Assembly: GCA_027592975.1 (NCBI GenBank)
Contig: JAQCJS010000058.1
Span: 1-6,637 of the forward strand
Direction of reading: 5' to 3'
DNA: 6,637 bases
Origin: Chloroflexota bacterium
GTDB taxonomy: Bacteria; Chloroflexota; Dehalococcoidia; UBA2979
A program made the translations under genes and the position numbers. Below the pieces are notes generated by a model. The model saw nothing but the letters and a program-made list of their open reading frames with translations. It was not told the origin of the DNA and ran no database searches. Below, in pieces: positions 1-6,525 of this stretch. Every line of letters begins with the position of its first letter. Within the stretch, counting starts at the first letter, position 1.

Positions 1-1
1 C

Positions 2-1723
2 GCGTCCCCCGCACGGCGCGCGCTGCAGAGCGGGATGCTGATCGCCGCGGTCACCCTGCTGATCATCGCCACCGCACGACCGCAGTGGGGGTTCGAACAG
101 GGCGAGGCCGAGCAGCGCGGCATCGACATCGCGATCGTCCTCGATGTGTCGCGGTCGATGCTCGCGACGGATGTCGCACCGTCGCGCGCACAGGCGGCGG
201 CACTGGGGATCCGCAACATGCTGGGGCACCTGGACGGCAACCGGGTCGCGCTGGTGACGTTCGCTGGCACGTCGTTCACGCGCTCGCCGCTCACCGTGGA
301 CCTGCCAGCGCTGGCGAACCTGGTGGATCGCGCGCAGGGCGACTCGCCGCTGGTGCAGGCGGGCACCGACCTGCGGCTCGCCATCGAGTCCGCTGTGCTG
401 CTGCTGGCCGTCGCGGATCCCGCGGGCGCGCAGGTGATCGTGCTCGTCTCCGATGGCGAGGACCTGGGCGCGGAGGTGCAGGGCGCGATCGACCGCGCCA
501 GCGCGCAGGGCATCGCGATCCACACGGTGTTCGCCGGCACGGCGACGCCCACGGCGCTCCCGGTCTCCAGCGGCGGCACCGATCTGACGCAGGGCGACCC
601 GGGCACGCTGGCGGCGATCGCCCGAGGCACCGGCGGGAGCACGCGCGAGGTGCGCGGGATGGCCGGCCTGGCCGTGGACTTCCGCCGCCTCCGCCAGACC
701 CAGTTCGAGGTGACGGAGACGCGCATCCCCAGCGATCGCTTCTCCTGGTTCGTGGGCGGCGCGCTCGCACTGCTGCTGGCGCAGGCGTTGGTGCCGACCA
801 GCGGCGAGACGCCGCTGCTGCCACGCCCGCGGCTGCCTCGCTCCCGCCGCGCACGCGCCGGGAGCACGGGGGTCGCGCTGTCCGCGCTGCTGGTGCTGCT
901 CACGGCGTGCGTAGGCGGCATCCCCGCGTACCGGCACGTGGAGGCCGGCAACCGCCTGTACGCCGCGGGACAGTTCGACGCCGCGATCCAGGAGTACGCC
1001 CAGGCCGCGGCGCTCACCCCGGACGACCTCGCGATCCCGTACAACATCGCCAACGCGCTGATCCGCCTCGGCCGCACGGAGGAGGCGATCGCGGCGATCG
1101 ACGCGGCGCTAACGAGCAGCCCGGAGATCACGCTGTCTTCGCGCCTGCACTACAGCGCGGGGAACGCGGCAATGCTGCGTGACGAGCTGGAGCGCGCGCG
1201 CTCCGCATACCGCCAGGTGCTGCGCCAGGATCCGGACGACCAGGACGCGAAGGCGAACCTGGAGCTAGTGCTGCGCCGCCTGCCCCCGCCGCCCGCACCC
1301 GCGCCCACGCCCACGCCCACGCCGCCACCGGGTCAGCAGGGCGACGGTCAGGGCGAGCCCGGCCAACCGGGAGAGCCGGGCCAACAGGGGCAGCAGGGTC
1401 AGCAAGGGCAACAGTCCGGGGCCGACGGCGGGCAGCAGGGGCAGGATCCCGGATCCAGCGGACAGGACGGCGGTCAGCAGCCCGGGGGGGGCGGCGGCAC
1501 ACAGGCCCCGCCCGCCGGCACCGCGACGCCGTCCGCCAACGACCCCACCGGCTCGCAGGCTGCGCAGCGCACCGCCATCGCGGAGTTGGAGGCGGCGCTG
1601 GCTCAACTGGGGCCGGAGGTCTCCCCGCAGGAGGCTGCGCGCATCCTGGAACTGGCCCAGCGCGCGAACGACCTCTCCGGCCTAGCGCCCCGTAACCCGC
1701 GCGGCGGTGTACCGCCCCGGTAG
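2..1723 (+). CDS. BatA/BatB-type VWA protein fused to a BatC-type TPR domain (5' partial)
   Basis: Residues are numbered from the ATG at 35, but the frame stays open to the window edge. The family normally has an extra N-terminal membrane segment and a basic loop before the hydrophobic stretch seen here (2-14, followed by ARPQWG), so the true start is very probably outside the window and the ATG is internal. A VWA domain (about 30-210) carries an intact MIDAS: DVSRS at 37-41, Thr111 in AGTDL, and Asp140 in SDGED. A membrane helix follows (236-254), then a basic loop (PRSRRARAG, 268-276), a second hydrophobic stretch ending in LTAC (289-292), and about three TPR units (302-415). A Pro/Thr then Gly/Gln-rich tail (417-512) leads to a C-terminal helix (about 515-550). 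VWA domains of this type bind a metal and partner proteins and are typical neighbours of MoxR ATPases; TPRs mediate protein contacts. Both domains are predicted outside the cytoplasm. The symbol is left blank because BatA, BatB and fused forms cannot be told apart with the N-terminus missing. Confidence 0.9.
   Translation, partial: ASPARRALQSGMLIAAVTLLIIATARPQWGFEQGEAEQRGIDIAIVLDVSRSMLATDVAPSRAQAAALGIRNMLGHLDGNRVALVTFAGTSFTRSPLTVDLPALANLVDRAQGDSPLVQAGTDLRLAIESAVLLLAVADPAGAQVIVLVSDGEDLGAEVQGAIDRASAQGIAIHTVFAGTATPTALPVSSGGTDLTQGDPGTLAAIARGTGGSTREVRGMAGLAVDFRRLRQTQFEVTETRIPSDRFSWFVGGALALLLAQALVPTSGETPLLPRPRLPRSRRARAGSTGVALSALLVLLTACVGGIPAYRHVEAGNRLYAAGQFDAAIQEYAQAAALTPDDLAIPYNIANALIRLGRTEEAIAAIDAALTSSPEITLSSRLHYSAGNAAMLRDELERARSAYRQVLRQDPDDQDAKANLELVLRRLPPPPAPAPTPTPTPPPGQQGDGQGEPGQPGEPGQQGQQGQQGQQSGADGGQQGQDPGSSGQDGGQQPGGGGGTQAPPAGTATPSANDPTGSQAAQRTAIAELEAALAQLGPEVSPQEAARILELAQRANDLSGLAPRNPRGGVPPR
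839..910 (+). other. Internal signal-peptide-like segment with lipobox in the VWA-TPR protein
   Basis: Residues 269-292 of the VWA-TPR protein form a textbook type II signal peptide in the middle of the chain. There is a basic n-region (RSRRARAG), a hydrophobic core (VALSALLVLL) and the lipobox LTAC, followed by VGG. Cys292 is the only cysteine in the visible protein. The segment lies exactly at the boundary between the membrane helix that ends the VWA half and the TPR half, which suggests an ancestral separate BatC-like lipoprotein fused to a BatA/B protein. At minimum it acts as a membrane re-entry segment placing the TPRs outside; whether it is cleaved and lipidated is inference. Confidence 0.55.
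1283..1561 (+). repeat. Low-complexity Pro/Thr and Gly/Gln coding repeats
   Basis: This in-frame repetitive tract sits between the TPR domain and the C-terminal helix. It begins with a proline run and PT repeats; the DNA shows three copies of the hexamer GCCCAC at 1303-1320. It continues with GQQ repeats, seen as 9-bp units of the type CAACAGGGG / CAGCAGGGT / CAGCAAGGG plus a partial unit at 1382-1414. It ends in Gly-rich sequence containing an 8-G run at 1484-1491. The frame stays open and the helix after it looks like real protein, so it is not disrupted. BatC-type TPR proteins commonly carry such disordered tails. Length variation between strains would be expected. Confidence 0.85.
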
Positions 1724-4093
1724 CCGATCCGGCGGCACACGCCCCGCGTGCAGCAGCCGCGAGACGATGCGCGAGCGCAGCTGGTCACGCACGCGGCGGT
1801 AGTCGCGATCGGCCAGGCGCTGTGTCTGCTCATCCTCGGACTCCGCGTGCTCGCCGGGACGACCGTAGCGCGCGTGTGTGTACGCGCGAGCCAGGCTGCG
1901 CATCCCCGTGACCTCCCCGGTCGCGGAACCCACGACCTCCGCCGCCTCGGACGGCGTCAGGTAGTCCGGCGGGGCGATGCCCGCCCACGAGGCAAGCCGC
2001 TGCACCTTCCCCCAGCGCGCGGCGGACGGGCTGAGCCCGCGGAAGTGGCGATCCCACAGCAAGCGCGCGACCACCGCCAGCACCAGCGCAACCACGGACA
2101 ACACCAGCAGCGTGGACACGACCTGCACCAGGATCTGCCCGGCGCGCGTGTCCAGGAACGACTGCTCCAGCGTGAACCCGGCATCGAACTCGTCTTCCGG
2201 GATGAAATCGTCCGGGAACAGGTCGAATGGGATGTCGTCCTCCCCGGAGACGGCGCGCGCTGCGTCCGCTTCCGCCAGCGCACTCGCGTCGTCCCCGGGG
2301 CGCGCGACCGTGGGCCGGGAGGGCGTCGGGTTGAACTCCACCCAGCCGAGGGTCGGGAAGTACACCTCCGGCCACGCCCACGCGCGCTGCTCCGTGACGG
2401 TGTACTGCTTCGTCACGCTGTCCACGTCGTTCTCGTCCAACACGAAGCCGGTCGCCACGCGCGCGGGGATGCCCAGCGACCGGAGCATGACCGCCATCGC
2501 GGACGAGAACTGGTCGAAGTAGCCCGCGCGCTGATCGAACAGGAACGCGGCCACCGCGTCACGGCGCGCGGGCGCAGCCGGCGGGGCCAGCGTGTAGGTG
2601 TAGTTCCGCCGCAGGTGCTGCTCAATGCGCCGTGCCGCCTCGTACGGCGTGCGCGAGTTGCCGGCGACCTGCCGCGCCAGCTCCATGACCTCCGGGGGGA
2701 GGGTCGCCGGCAGTTCCGTGTACGTTGCGACGATCGCGGGCGGGTAGCTGGTGCCGGAGTTCAGCAGCGTGGGCACGGCCGCGGCCGAGACGGTCCCCAC
2801 GGTGGTGTAGGTCGTGCCCGCCGCAGCCGGATCGTTGGGAATCACGCCCAGCGGCAGCGCGCCCGGATCGATCAACTGGCGCCCGGGGACATCCGCCGTC
2901 ATCGGATCGCCGACGGAGAGCAGGCGGCGGTCGGGCGCGCCCGCTCCCACGACCTCGATCTTCGCGGTGACCGGCTGGCGGACCTCGGCCTTCGTCTTCT
3001 GGGTGCCGAACTCCGCCGCCTGCACCGTCGTCCCGGAGAGCGGGACAGGGGCGGCGGCGGAGAGCTTCCAGCCACCGCCGGTGTACTCGTCGTACACGGC
3101 GCCGCGCAGGTTGCCCGGCGCGGTGGAGGAGACCTTGAACAGCGGCGTCGATCCCAGCGCCACCTTGCCCTGCAGCGGGAGCGTCGCACCGAACGTGTGG
3201 ATCGGCACCTCGCGCTTCGAGTTGATGCCGATGAACAGCTGTCCGAACGCCTCCACCCGCGAGGTCACGGGTTCCAGCGCGCGATCCCAGACGCGGGCGA
3301 CCGGTCCCCAGTGGTTCGCGGTCGGGATGACCCACGCGGCGGTGACCAGGACGATCGCGACGAGCAGGCCGACGAACATCACTTCCAGCGACATGAACGA
3401 CGGCAGCTTGACGTGCTCGCGCCGCCACCTCGCCCCGGCGCGCAGGAACTCCATGCGCGTGACCAGTAGCACGGAGGCGAACAGGAAGACGATGAACCCG
3501 ATCGAGGGCTGGCCCGGCAGGTAGGAGATGTTGGTGAGGAGGATGATCCCGCCGGGGATCAGCGCGACCCACGCATTCTGCCAGCGCACCACCGCCCAGC
3601 AGGAGAGGAACACCACCACGTAGACCAGGGCGACCAGCAGCACCACGAACGGCAGCGGATCCGTGGAGATCGCGGCGTTCCACAGCGCCGAGCCCCACGC
3701 TTGCATCCGCAGCACGAACTCCGCCCAGCGGCCCCACCACCCCTTGCCCAGCGTGGGATCGGTGATCGGCACCCGCTGCAACACCAGCCCGAGCGTCACG
3801 ACCACGCCGACCGTCATACCGATCACCACAGCGATCGAGGAGTGCAGCCGTGACTGCGCGAGCAGCCACCCGGTGACCACGCCGAACATCGCCACCGTGA
3901 CCAGCGAGGGCATCTCCGCCACCCAGTCGGAGGACTGGAGCGATCCGATCACCGGCAGCTGGGCGAGCAGGATCAGCGTGAACGTGAGACACGACTCCCA
4001 GGACGTCCACCAGCGCGCCTGGCGCACCGGTTCGCCTGCCGCGTGACGGTCGGGACTGAAGAACTCCTCGAACGTGGTTCCGGACTGTGCCAT
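1682..4093 (-). CDS. TgpA-like transglutaminase-fold membrane protein (DUF3488-TGc-DUF4129), catalytic triad absent
   Basis: An 803-residue integral membrane protein. About seven N-terminal membrane helices (roughly 33-51, 62-79, 85-107, 147-169, 173-192, 198-213, 236-257) match the DUF3488 region. A large extracytoplasmic part follows with the family motif LRGAVYDEYTGGGW (329-342) and a transglutaminase-like domain (about 460-592). Next come an acidic linker (601-648), one more helix (about 655-679) and a cytoplasmic DUF4129 tail (about 690-785, with YLTPSEAAEVV and ARAYTHARYGR). In active members the motifs read GYC..F.SA, DAHAW.EV and a following D-P-T. Here they read GYFDQFSSA, RAWAWPEV and FNPT, giving Phe526, Trp572 and Asn588 at the Cys, His and Asp positions. 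The only cysteines are at 35 and 165, in membrane helices. The ATG is preceded by GAGGT seven bases upstream and lies 13 bp after the DUF58 stop. The role is unknown; a binding scaffold in a MoxR-linked envelope complex is inferred. The family assignment is firm and the enzyme activity is doubtful. Confidence 0.93.
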   Translation of the reverse strand: MAQSGTTFEEFFSPDRHAAGEPVRQARWWTSWESCLTFTLILLAQLPVIGSLQSSDWVAEMPSLVTVAMFGVVTGWLLAQSRLHSSIAVVIGMTVGVVVTLGLVLQRVPITDPTLGKGWWGRWAEFVLRMQAWGSALWNAAISTDPLPFVVLLVALVYVVVFLSCWAVVRWQNAWVALIPGGIILLTNISYLPGQPSIGFIVFLFASVLLVTRMEFLRAGARWRREHVKLPSFMSLEVMFVGLLVAIVLVTAAWVIPTANHWGPVARVWDRALEPVTSRVEAFGQLFIGINSKREVPIHTFGATLPLQGKVALGSTPLFKVSSTAPGNLRGAVYDEYTGGGWKLSAAAPVPLSGTTVQAAEFGTQKTKAEVRQPVTAKIEVVGAGAPDRRLLSVGDPMTADVPGRQLIDPGALPLGVIPNDPAAAGTTYTTVGTVSAAAVPTLLNSGTSYPPAIVATYTELPATLPPEVMELARQVAGNSRTPYEAARRIEQHLRRNYTYTLAPPAAPARRDAVAAFLFDQRAGYFDQFSSAMAVMLRSLGIPARVATGFVLDENDVDSVTKQYTVTEQRAWAWPEVYFPTLGWVEFNPTPSRPTVARPGDDASALAEADAARAVSGEDDIPFDLFPDDFIPEDEFDAGFTLEQSFLDTRAGQILVQVVSTLLVLSVVALVLAVVARLLWDRHFRGLSPSAARWGKVQRLASWAGIAPPDYLTPSEAAEVVGSATGEVTGMRSLARAYTHARYGRPGEHAESEDEQTQRLADRDYRRVRDQLRSRIVSRLLHAGRVPPDRLPGRYTAARVTGR
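1703..1735. terminator. GC-rich hairpins at the convergent gene junction (possible weak terminator)
   Basis: GGCGGT (1703-1708) and ACCGCC (1711-1716) form a stem of five to six pairs. An alternative stem pairs CCGCC (1712-1716) with GGCGG (1731-1735). Both lie at the tail-to-tail junction of the VWA-TPR gene and the TgpA-like gene, and the stems can form in either transcript. There is no T-tract on either side, so a classical intrinsic terminator is not shown. With no intergenic space, either this structure or Rho must end transcription, unless the messages read through each other. Confidence 0.2.
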
Positions 4094-4100
4094 CGCAACT

Positions 4101-4105
4101 ACCTC
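4101..4105 (-). promoter_or_regulatory. Ribosome binding site of the TgpA-like gene
   Basis: On the - strand GAGGT lies seven bases upstream of the ATG at 4093, in the 13-bp gap after the DUF58 stop codon. It fixes the start and suggests translational coupling to the upstream gene. Confidence 0.75.
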
Positions 4106-4106
4106 G

Positions 4107-5372
4107 TTATCGCTTGGCGGGAGCGATGCGCCCGAGGCTCGGATCGCTGCCTTCGGACAGCGCGCGAGTCAGGTCGTCGTGATGCTTGACCGTGTACGCA
4201 TACACGCCGCCGGCGGCCAGCGTGCCGTACACATCCAGAGGGCTCTGCGTGCCGCCGAACGTGTCGGCCTCCAGCAGCACCGCGGCAACCTTCACGCCAC
4301 GGCCCTGCAGCGACATCAGCGTGAGCGCCCAGTCCTGCGCGGCGGACGGCGTGACTACCACCACCGTGGTGTGCCGTCCAAAGCGCCGCGATTCCTCGAT
4401 CAGCAGGCTCGTCAGCGGGACGTCGCCGGTGGCGCGCGCCAGCGCGAGCGATTCGAGGAGCCGCGTGTAGTGGTTCTGCCCACGGTCGGGCTCGTTGATG
4501 CGCAGATCGTCCCCGAAGGAGATCAGGCCCACGGAGCGGTGCGCGTTCAGGAAGAAGCGCCCGATCGAGGCGGCCACGGAGACCGCCATCTCCTCGGTCC
4601 CCTCCTCGCCCTCGCCGGCGTGGTGCTTCCGCTCAAGGTCGAGGACGAGCCAGATGTCCGACGCGGGGTCGAGCTCGAAGATCTTCACCATCGGCTGGCC
4701 GCGATGCGCGGTGGCGGGCCAGTGCACGCGGTTGAAGGAGTCCCCCGGCTCGTACGGCCGCACGCCCGCCACGTTCGGCGTGACGTTGTGCGTGCGGCGG
4801 CGCAGGCGACCCTCACCGGGCAGGTTCGCTGGCGGGATGTAGAAGTTCGGCAGGTCCGGCGCGTTCGGGTAGACCAGCAGCGTGGTCACCTCGCCGAAGG
4901 TGCGCGTGATGTGGAAGAAGCCGAACGGGTCGCTGGCGGTGACGCGCACCGGGCCCAGGGTGTACAGGCCGCGCACCCGCGTCCGCGTCCGATAGTCCCA
5001 CGAGACGAGCCCGCGCGACCCAAGCGTGAGCACGCGCTTTGCGTTGTGGCCCGGCACGGAGGACGGATCCTCCACCTCCAGCCACACCTTCGGCAGGATC
5101 GAGCGCGAACGCAACGTGATGCGCCCCTCGATCGGCTGGCCCTGCGTCACGCGCTGCGTCGTGCGCTGCACCTCGACATCGAGACTGTCCGCCATCGCCT
5201 TCGTCCAGAAGTAGAGCAGCGGCAGCGCGAACGCGGTCAGATACGCCAGCCGGAACAGCAGCCAGAAGCCGGTCGCGAAGGCAAGCGCGAAACAGCCCAC
5301 CGCGAGTACCACGGCGAACGTGACGTTGAAGTTCCGGCGGGCCGCCGCGCCGAGGGCGAGCAGTCGCTCCAC
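4107..5372 (-). CDS. DUF58 family membrane protein with degenerate VWA-like domain
   Basis: A 421-residue protein. Two hydrophobic helices near the N-terminus (about 15-34 and 36-56) are followed by a beta-rich segment carrying the DUF58 hallmark DPFGFF (148-153). The signature box follows: RPYEPGDSFNRVHW at 205-218, then ATAHRGQPMVKIFE at 220-233. Next is a VWA-like fold beginning DIWLVLDLERKHH (239-251) and running to the C-terminus, including VVVVTPS (337-343) where many VWA folds have an Asp. The MIDAS DxSxS position reads DLERK (245-249), so the metal-binding serines are absent. DUF58 proteins are regular partners of MoxR ATPases, and their biochemical role is poorly known. The start is GTG: the same frame has a stop at 5394-5396, and only a CTG lies between. 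A purine-rich AAGGGG sits about six bases upstream of the GTG. The gene lies 26 bp after moxR and 13 bp before the TgpA-like gene, so it is clearly co-transcribed. Confidence 0.92.
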   Translation of the reverse strand: MERLLALGAAARRNFNVTFAVVLAVGCFALAFATGFWLLFRLAYLTAFALPLLYFWTKAMADSLDVEVQRTTQRVTQGQPIEGRITLRSRSILPKVWLEVEDPSSVPGHNAKRVLTLGSRGLVSWDYRTRTRVRGLYTLGPVRVTASDPFGFFHITRTFGEVTTLLVYPNAPDLPNFYIPPANLPGEGRLRRRTHNVTPNVAGVRPYEPGDSFNRVHWPATAHRGQPMVKIFELDPASDIWLVLDLERKHHAGEGEEGTEEMAVSVAASIGRFFLNAHRSVGLISFGDDLRINEPDRGQNHYTRLLESLALARATGDVPLTSLLIEESRRFGRHTTVVVVTPSAAQDWALTLMSLQGRGVKVAAVLLEADTFGGTQSPLDVYGTLAAGGVYAYTVKHHDDLTRALSEGSDPSLGRIAPAKR

Positions 5373-5378
5373 CTCGGC

Positions 5379-5384
5379 CCCCTT
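5379..5384 (-). promoter_or_regulatory. Ribosome binding site of the DUF58 gene
   Basis: On the - strand AAGGGG, within a longer purine run, sits six bases before the GTG start at 5372. It supports the non-ATG start, since an in-frame stop at 5394-5396 rules out a longer N-terminus. Confidence 0.6.
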
Positions 5385-5398
5385 CCCCAGTCGCTACG

Positions 5399-6355
5399 CT
5401 ACGAGCCGCCGCGGGCGCGGACGCCCGGGACGGGGACGCGCTCGACCGCCTCGTTGACGATCTGCGCGCTGTCAATGTCGCGGACGCGGGCGCTGGGACT
5501 CACGATCACGCGATGTCCTAGGGTGGGGTACGCCAGCAGTTTCACATCATCCGGCTGCACGAAGTCGCGGCCGTCCAGCATCGCGTGCGCCTGCGTGGCG
5601 CGCATCAGCGCAAGCGATCCACGAGGCGATGCACCGAGGTACACGGACTCGTGCGCGCGCGTGGCGTTCACCAGCGACACGATGTACTGCTTGATCAGCG
5701 GGTCGACGTAGATGCGGCCCACGGCCTCCTGCATCTCGATCACCTCGTCCGGGGTGATCACCGCAGGCAGCGCTTCGATCGGGTGGCGGTTCTGCTGCGC
5801 ATCCATGATCAGCACCTCGTCCGTGGCGGACGGGTAGCCCAGGTGGATGCGGAGCAGGAAGCGGTCCAGCTGCGCCTCCGGCAGCGGGAACGTGCCTTCG
5901 TACTCGATCGGGTTCTGCGTGGCCATCACCATGGAGGGGCGCGGCAGCGGGTGGGTGATCCCGTCCACGGTGACCTGGTGCTCTTCCATCGCCTCCAGGA
6001 GCGCGGACTGCGTCTTCGGCGTGGCGCGGTTCACCTCATCGGCCAGGACGATCTGGGCCATGATCGGGCCGGGGCGGAACTCGAAGCGTCCGGAGCCCTG
6101 TTGGTAGATGGTCACGCCCGTGACGTCCGTGGGCAGGAGATCCGGCGTGAACTGGATGCGGGCGAAGTTGCAGCCCGTGGATCGGGCCAGCGCACGCGCG
6201 AGCATGGTCTTGCCCACACCCGGCACATCCTCGATCAGCAGATGCCCTCGGCACAACAGCGAGATCAGCGCGAGGCGCGCCTCGTGCGTCTTGCCGATGA
6301 TCACGTGCTCGACGTTCTCGAGCACGCGCTCCGCGATCAGCCTGGGATCCTCCAT
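5399..6355 (-). CDS. MoxR family AAA+ ATPase
   Basis: A 318-residue cytoplasmic AAA+ ATPase of usual MoxR length. It opens with the family-typical N-terminus ([16 protein letters not shown], 7-22). The Walker A motif is EDVPGVGKT (42-50). [12 protein letters not shown] (69-80) is a strongly conserved MoxR stretch. The Walker B motif is IVLADE (102-107), followed by [18 protein letters not shown]. Sensor 1 is [19 protein letters not shown] (144-162, Asn148), the arginine-finger region is LDRF (163-166), and sensor 2 is GASPRG (241-246). All ATPase residues look intact. MoxR proteins act as chaperone-like remodellers, often on VWA-domain partners, as established for the RavA-ViaA and CbbQ-CbbO pairs. 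Here the likely partners are the DUF58 protein and the VWA-TPR protein. I chose the ATG at 6355 because GGAGGA lies just upstream and homology begins there. An in-frame ATG at 6493 would add 46 non-conserved residues and lies upstream of the promoter -10. First gene of the operon. The symbol moxR is used for many paralogues, so it is left blank. Confidence 0.95.
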   Translation of the reverse strand: MEDPRLIAERVLENVEHVIIGKTHEARLALISLLCRGHLLIEDVPGVGKTMLARALARSTGCNFARIQFTPDLLPTDVTGVTIYQQGSGRFEFRPGPIMAQIVLADEVNRATPKTQSALLEAMEEHQVTVDGITHPLPRPSMVMATQNPIEYEGTFPLPEAQLDRFLLRIHLGYPSATDEVLIMDAQQNRHPIEALPAVITPDEVIEMQEAVGRIYVDPLIKQYIVSLVNATRAHESVYLGASPRGSLALMRATQAHAMLDGRDFVQPDDVKLLAYPTLGHRVIVSPSARVRDIDSAQIVNEAVERVPVPGVRARGGS

Positions 6356-6360
6356 CGCGT

Positions 6361-6366
6361 CCTCCG
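6361..6366 (-). promoter_or_regulatory. Ribosome binding site of the MoxR gene
   Basis: The - strand reads CCGGAGGACGCG immediately before the ATG at 6355. This places a strong GGAGG five bases upstream of the start. It decides the start in favour of 6355 over the upstream in-frame ATG at 6493. Confidence 0.8.
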
Positions 6367-6475
6367 GCCACAGGGGCCAACTATCAGGACGGGCGCCGTG
6401 CGGGAGGCGTCCATCGTCTTCGGGATGACTCGCTCTGGTGGTGGTTCCCCCGGGCACCGCTCCCGAAGTCCCCGG

Positions 6476-6503
6476 AGTATAGCAATTCTGCAAGCCCGAT
6501 CAG
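6476..6503 (-). promoter_or_regulatory. Predicted extended -10 sigma-70-type promoter of the moxR operon
   Basis: On the - strand the hexamer TATACT (6476-6481) is preceded by TGC (6482-6484), giving an extended -10 of the TGnTATAAT type. Sixteen bases further upstream is CTGATC (6498-6503), a weak -35 match with three of six consensus bases. The segment is clearly more AT-rich than its surroundings. Transcription would start near 6469, leaving a leader of about 114 nt before the moxR ATG. No competing -10 of similar quality is seen in this gap. This is a prediction by eye only. Confidence 0.55.
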
Positions 6504-6525
6504 GTCTTCTGACTGTACGATCAAG
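6497..6525. repeat. Tandem operator-like direct repeat CGATCA(G/A)G upstream of moxR
   Basis: CGATCAGG (6497-6504) and CGATCAAG (6518-6525) match at seven of eight positions. They are spaced 21 bp start to start, two turns of the DNA helix. The copy nearer moxR covers the predicted -35. Between and overlapping them is a short inverted repeat, TCAG-gtctt-CTGA (6500-6512). This is the geometry of a tandem regulator site, but the repeats are short and could be chance. Confidence 0.3.

Noticed and set aside
85..1182. 365-codon + strand frame inside the VWA-TPR gene
   Set aside because: It is a frame shifted from the VWA coding frame, rich in Arg/Gly/Pro, with no ribosome binding site and no motif.
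1382..1414. Short tandem 9-bp units considered as a CRISPR-like or intergenic repeat array
   Set aside because: The units are in-frame GQQ codons in a low-complexity protein tail, with no spacers.
1444..1456. Duplicated GGATCC at 1445-1457 region as a possible insertion scar
   Set aside because: It is a short chance direct repeat inside an intact frame of Gly/Gln-rich coding sequence, with no mobile-element features nearby.
1748..3469. 573-codon + strand open frame opposite the TgpA-like gene
   Set aside because: Its translation is Arg/Gly/His-rich with no domain. It lies wholly antisense to a gene with clear family motifs, and high GC removes stops from antisense frames.
4074..5711. 545-codon + strand open frame opposite the DUF58 gene and the end of moxR
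   Set aside because: It crosses the boundary of two well-supported - strand genes and encodes low-complexity Arg-rich sequence; it is a GC-driven shadow.
6421..6475. Possible G-quadruplex or riboswitch in the moxR leader
   Set aside because: The - strand has only three runs of at least three G within reach, one across a long loop. I see no conserved riboswitch core; the stems are short and GC-driven.
6356..6493. A 46-residue N-terminal extension of MoxR starting at an ATG at 6493
   Set aside because: The extension lacks MoxR conservation and its start lies upstream of the predicted -10. A strong GGAGG stands before the ATG at 6355, where family homology begins.
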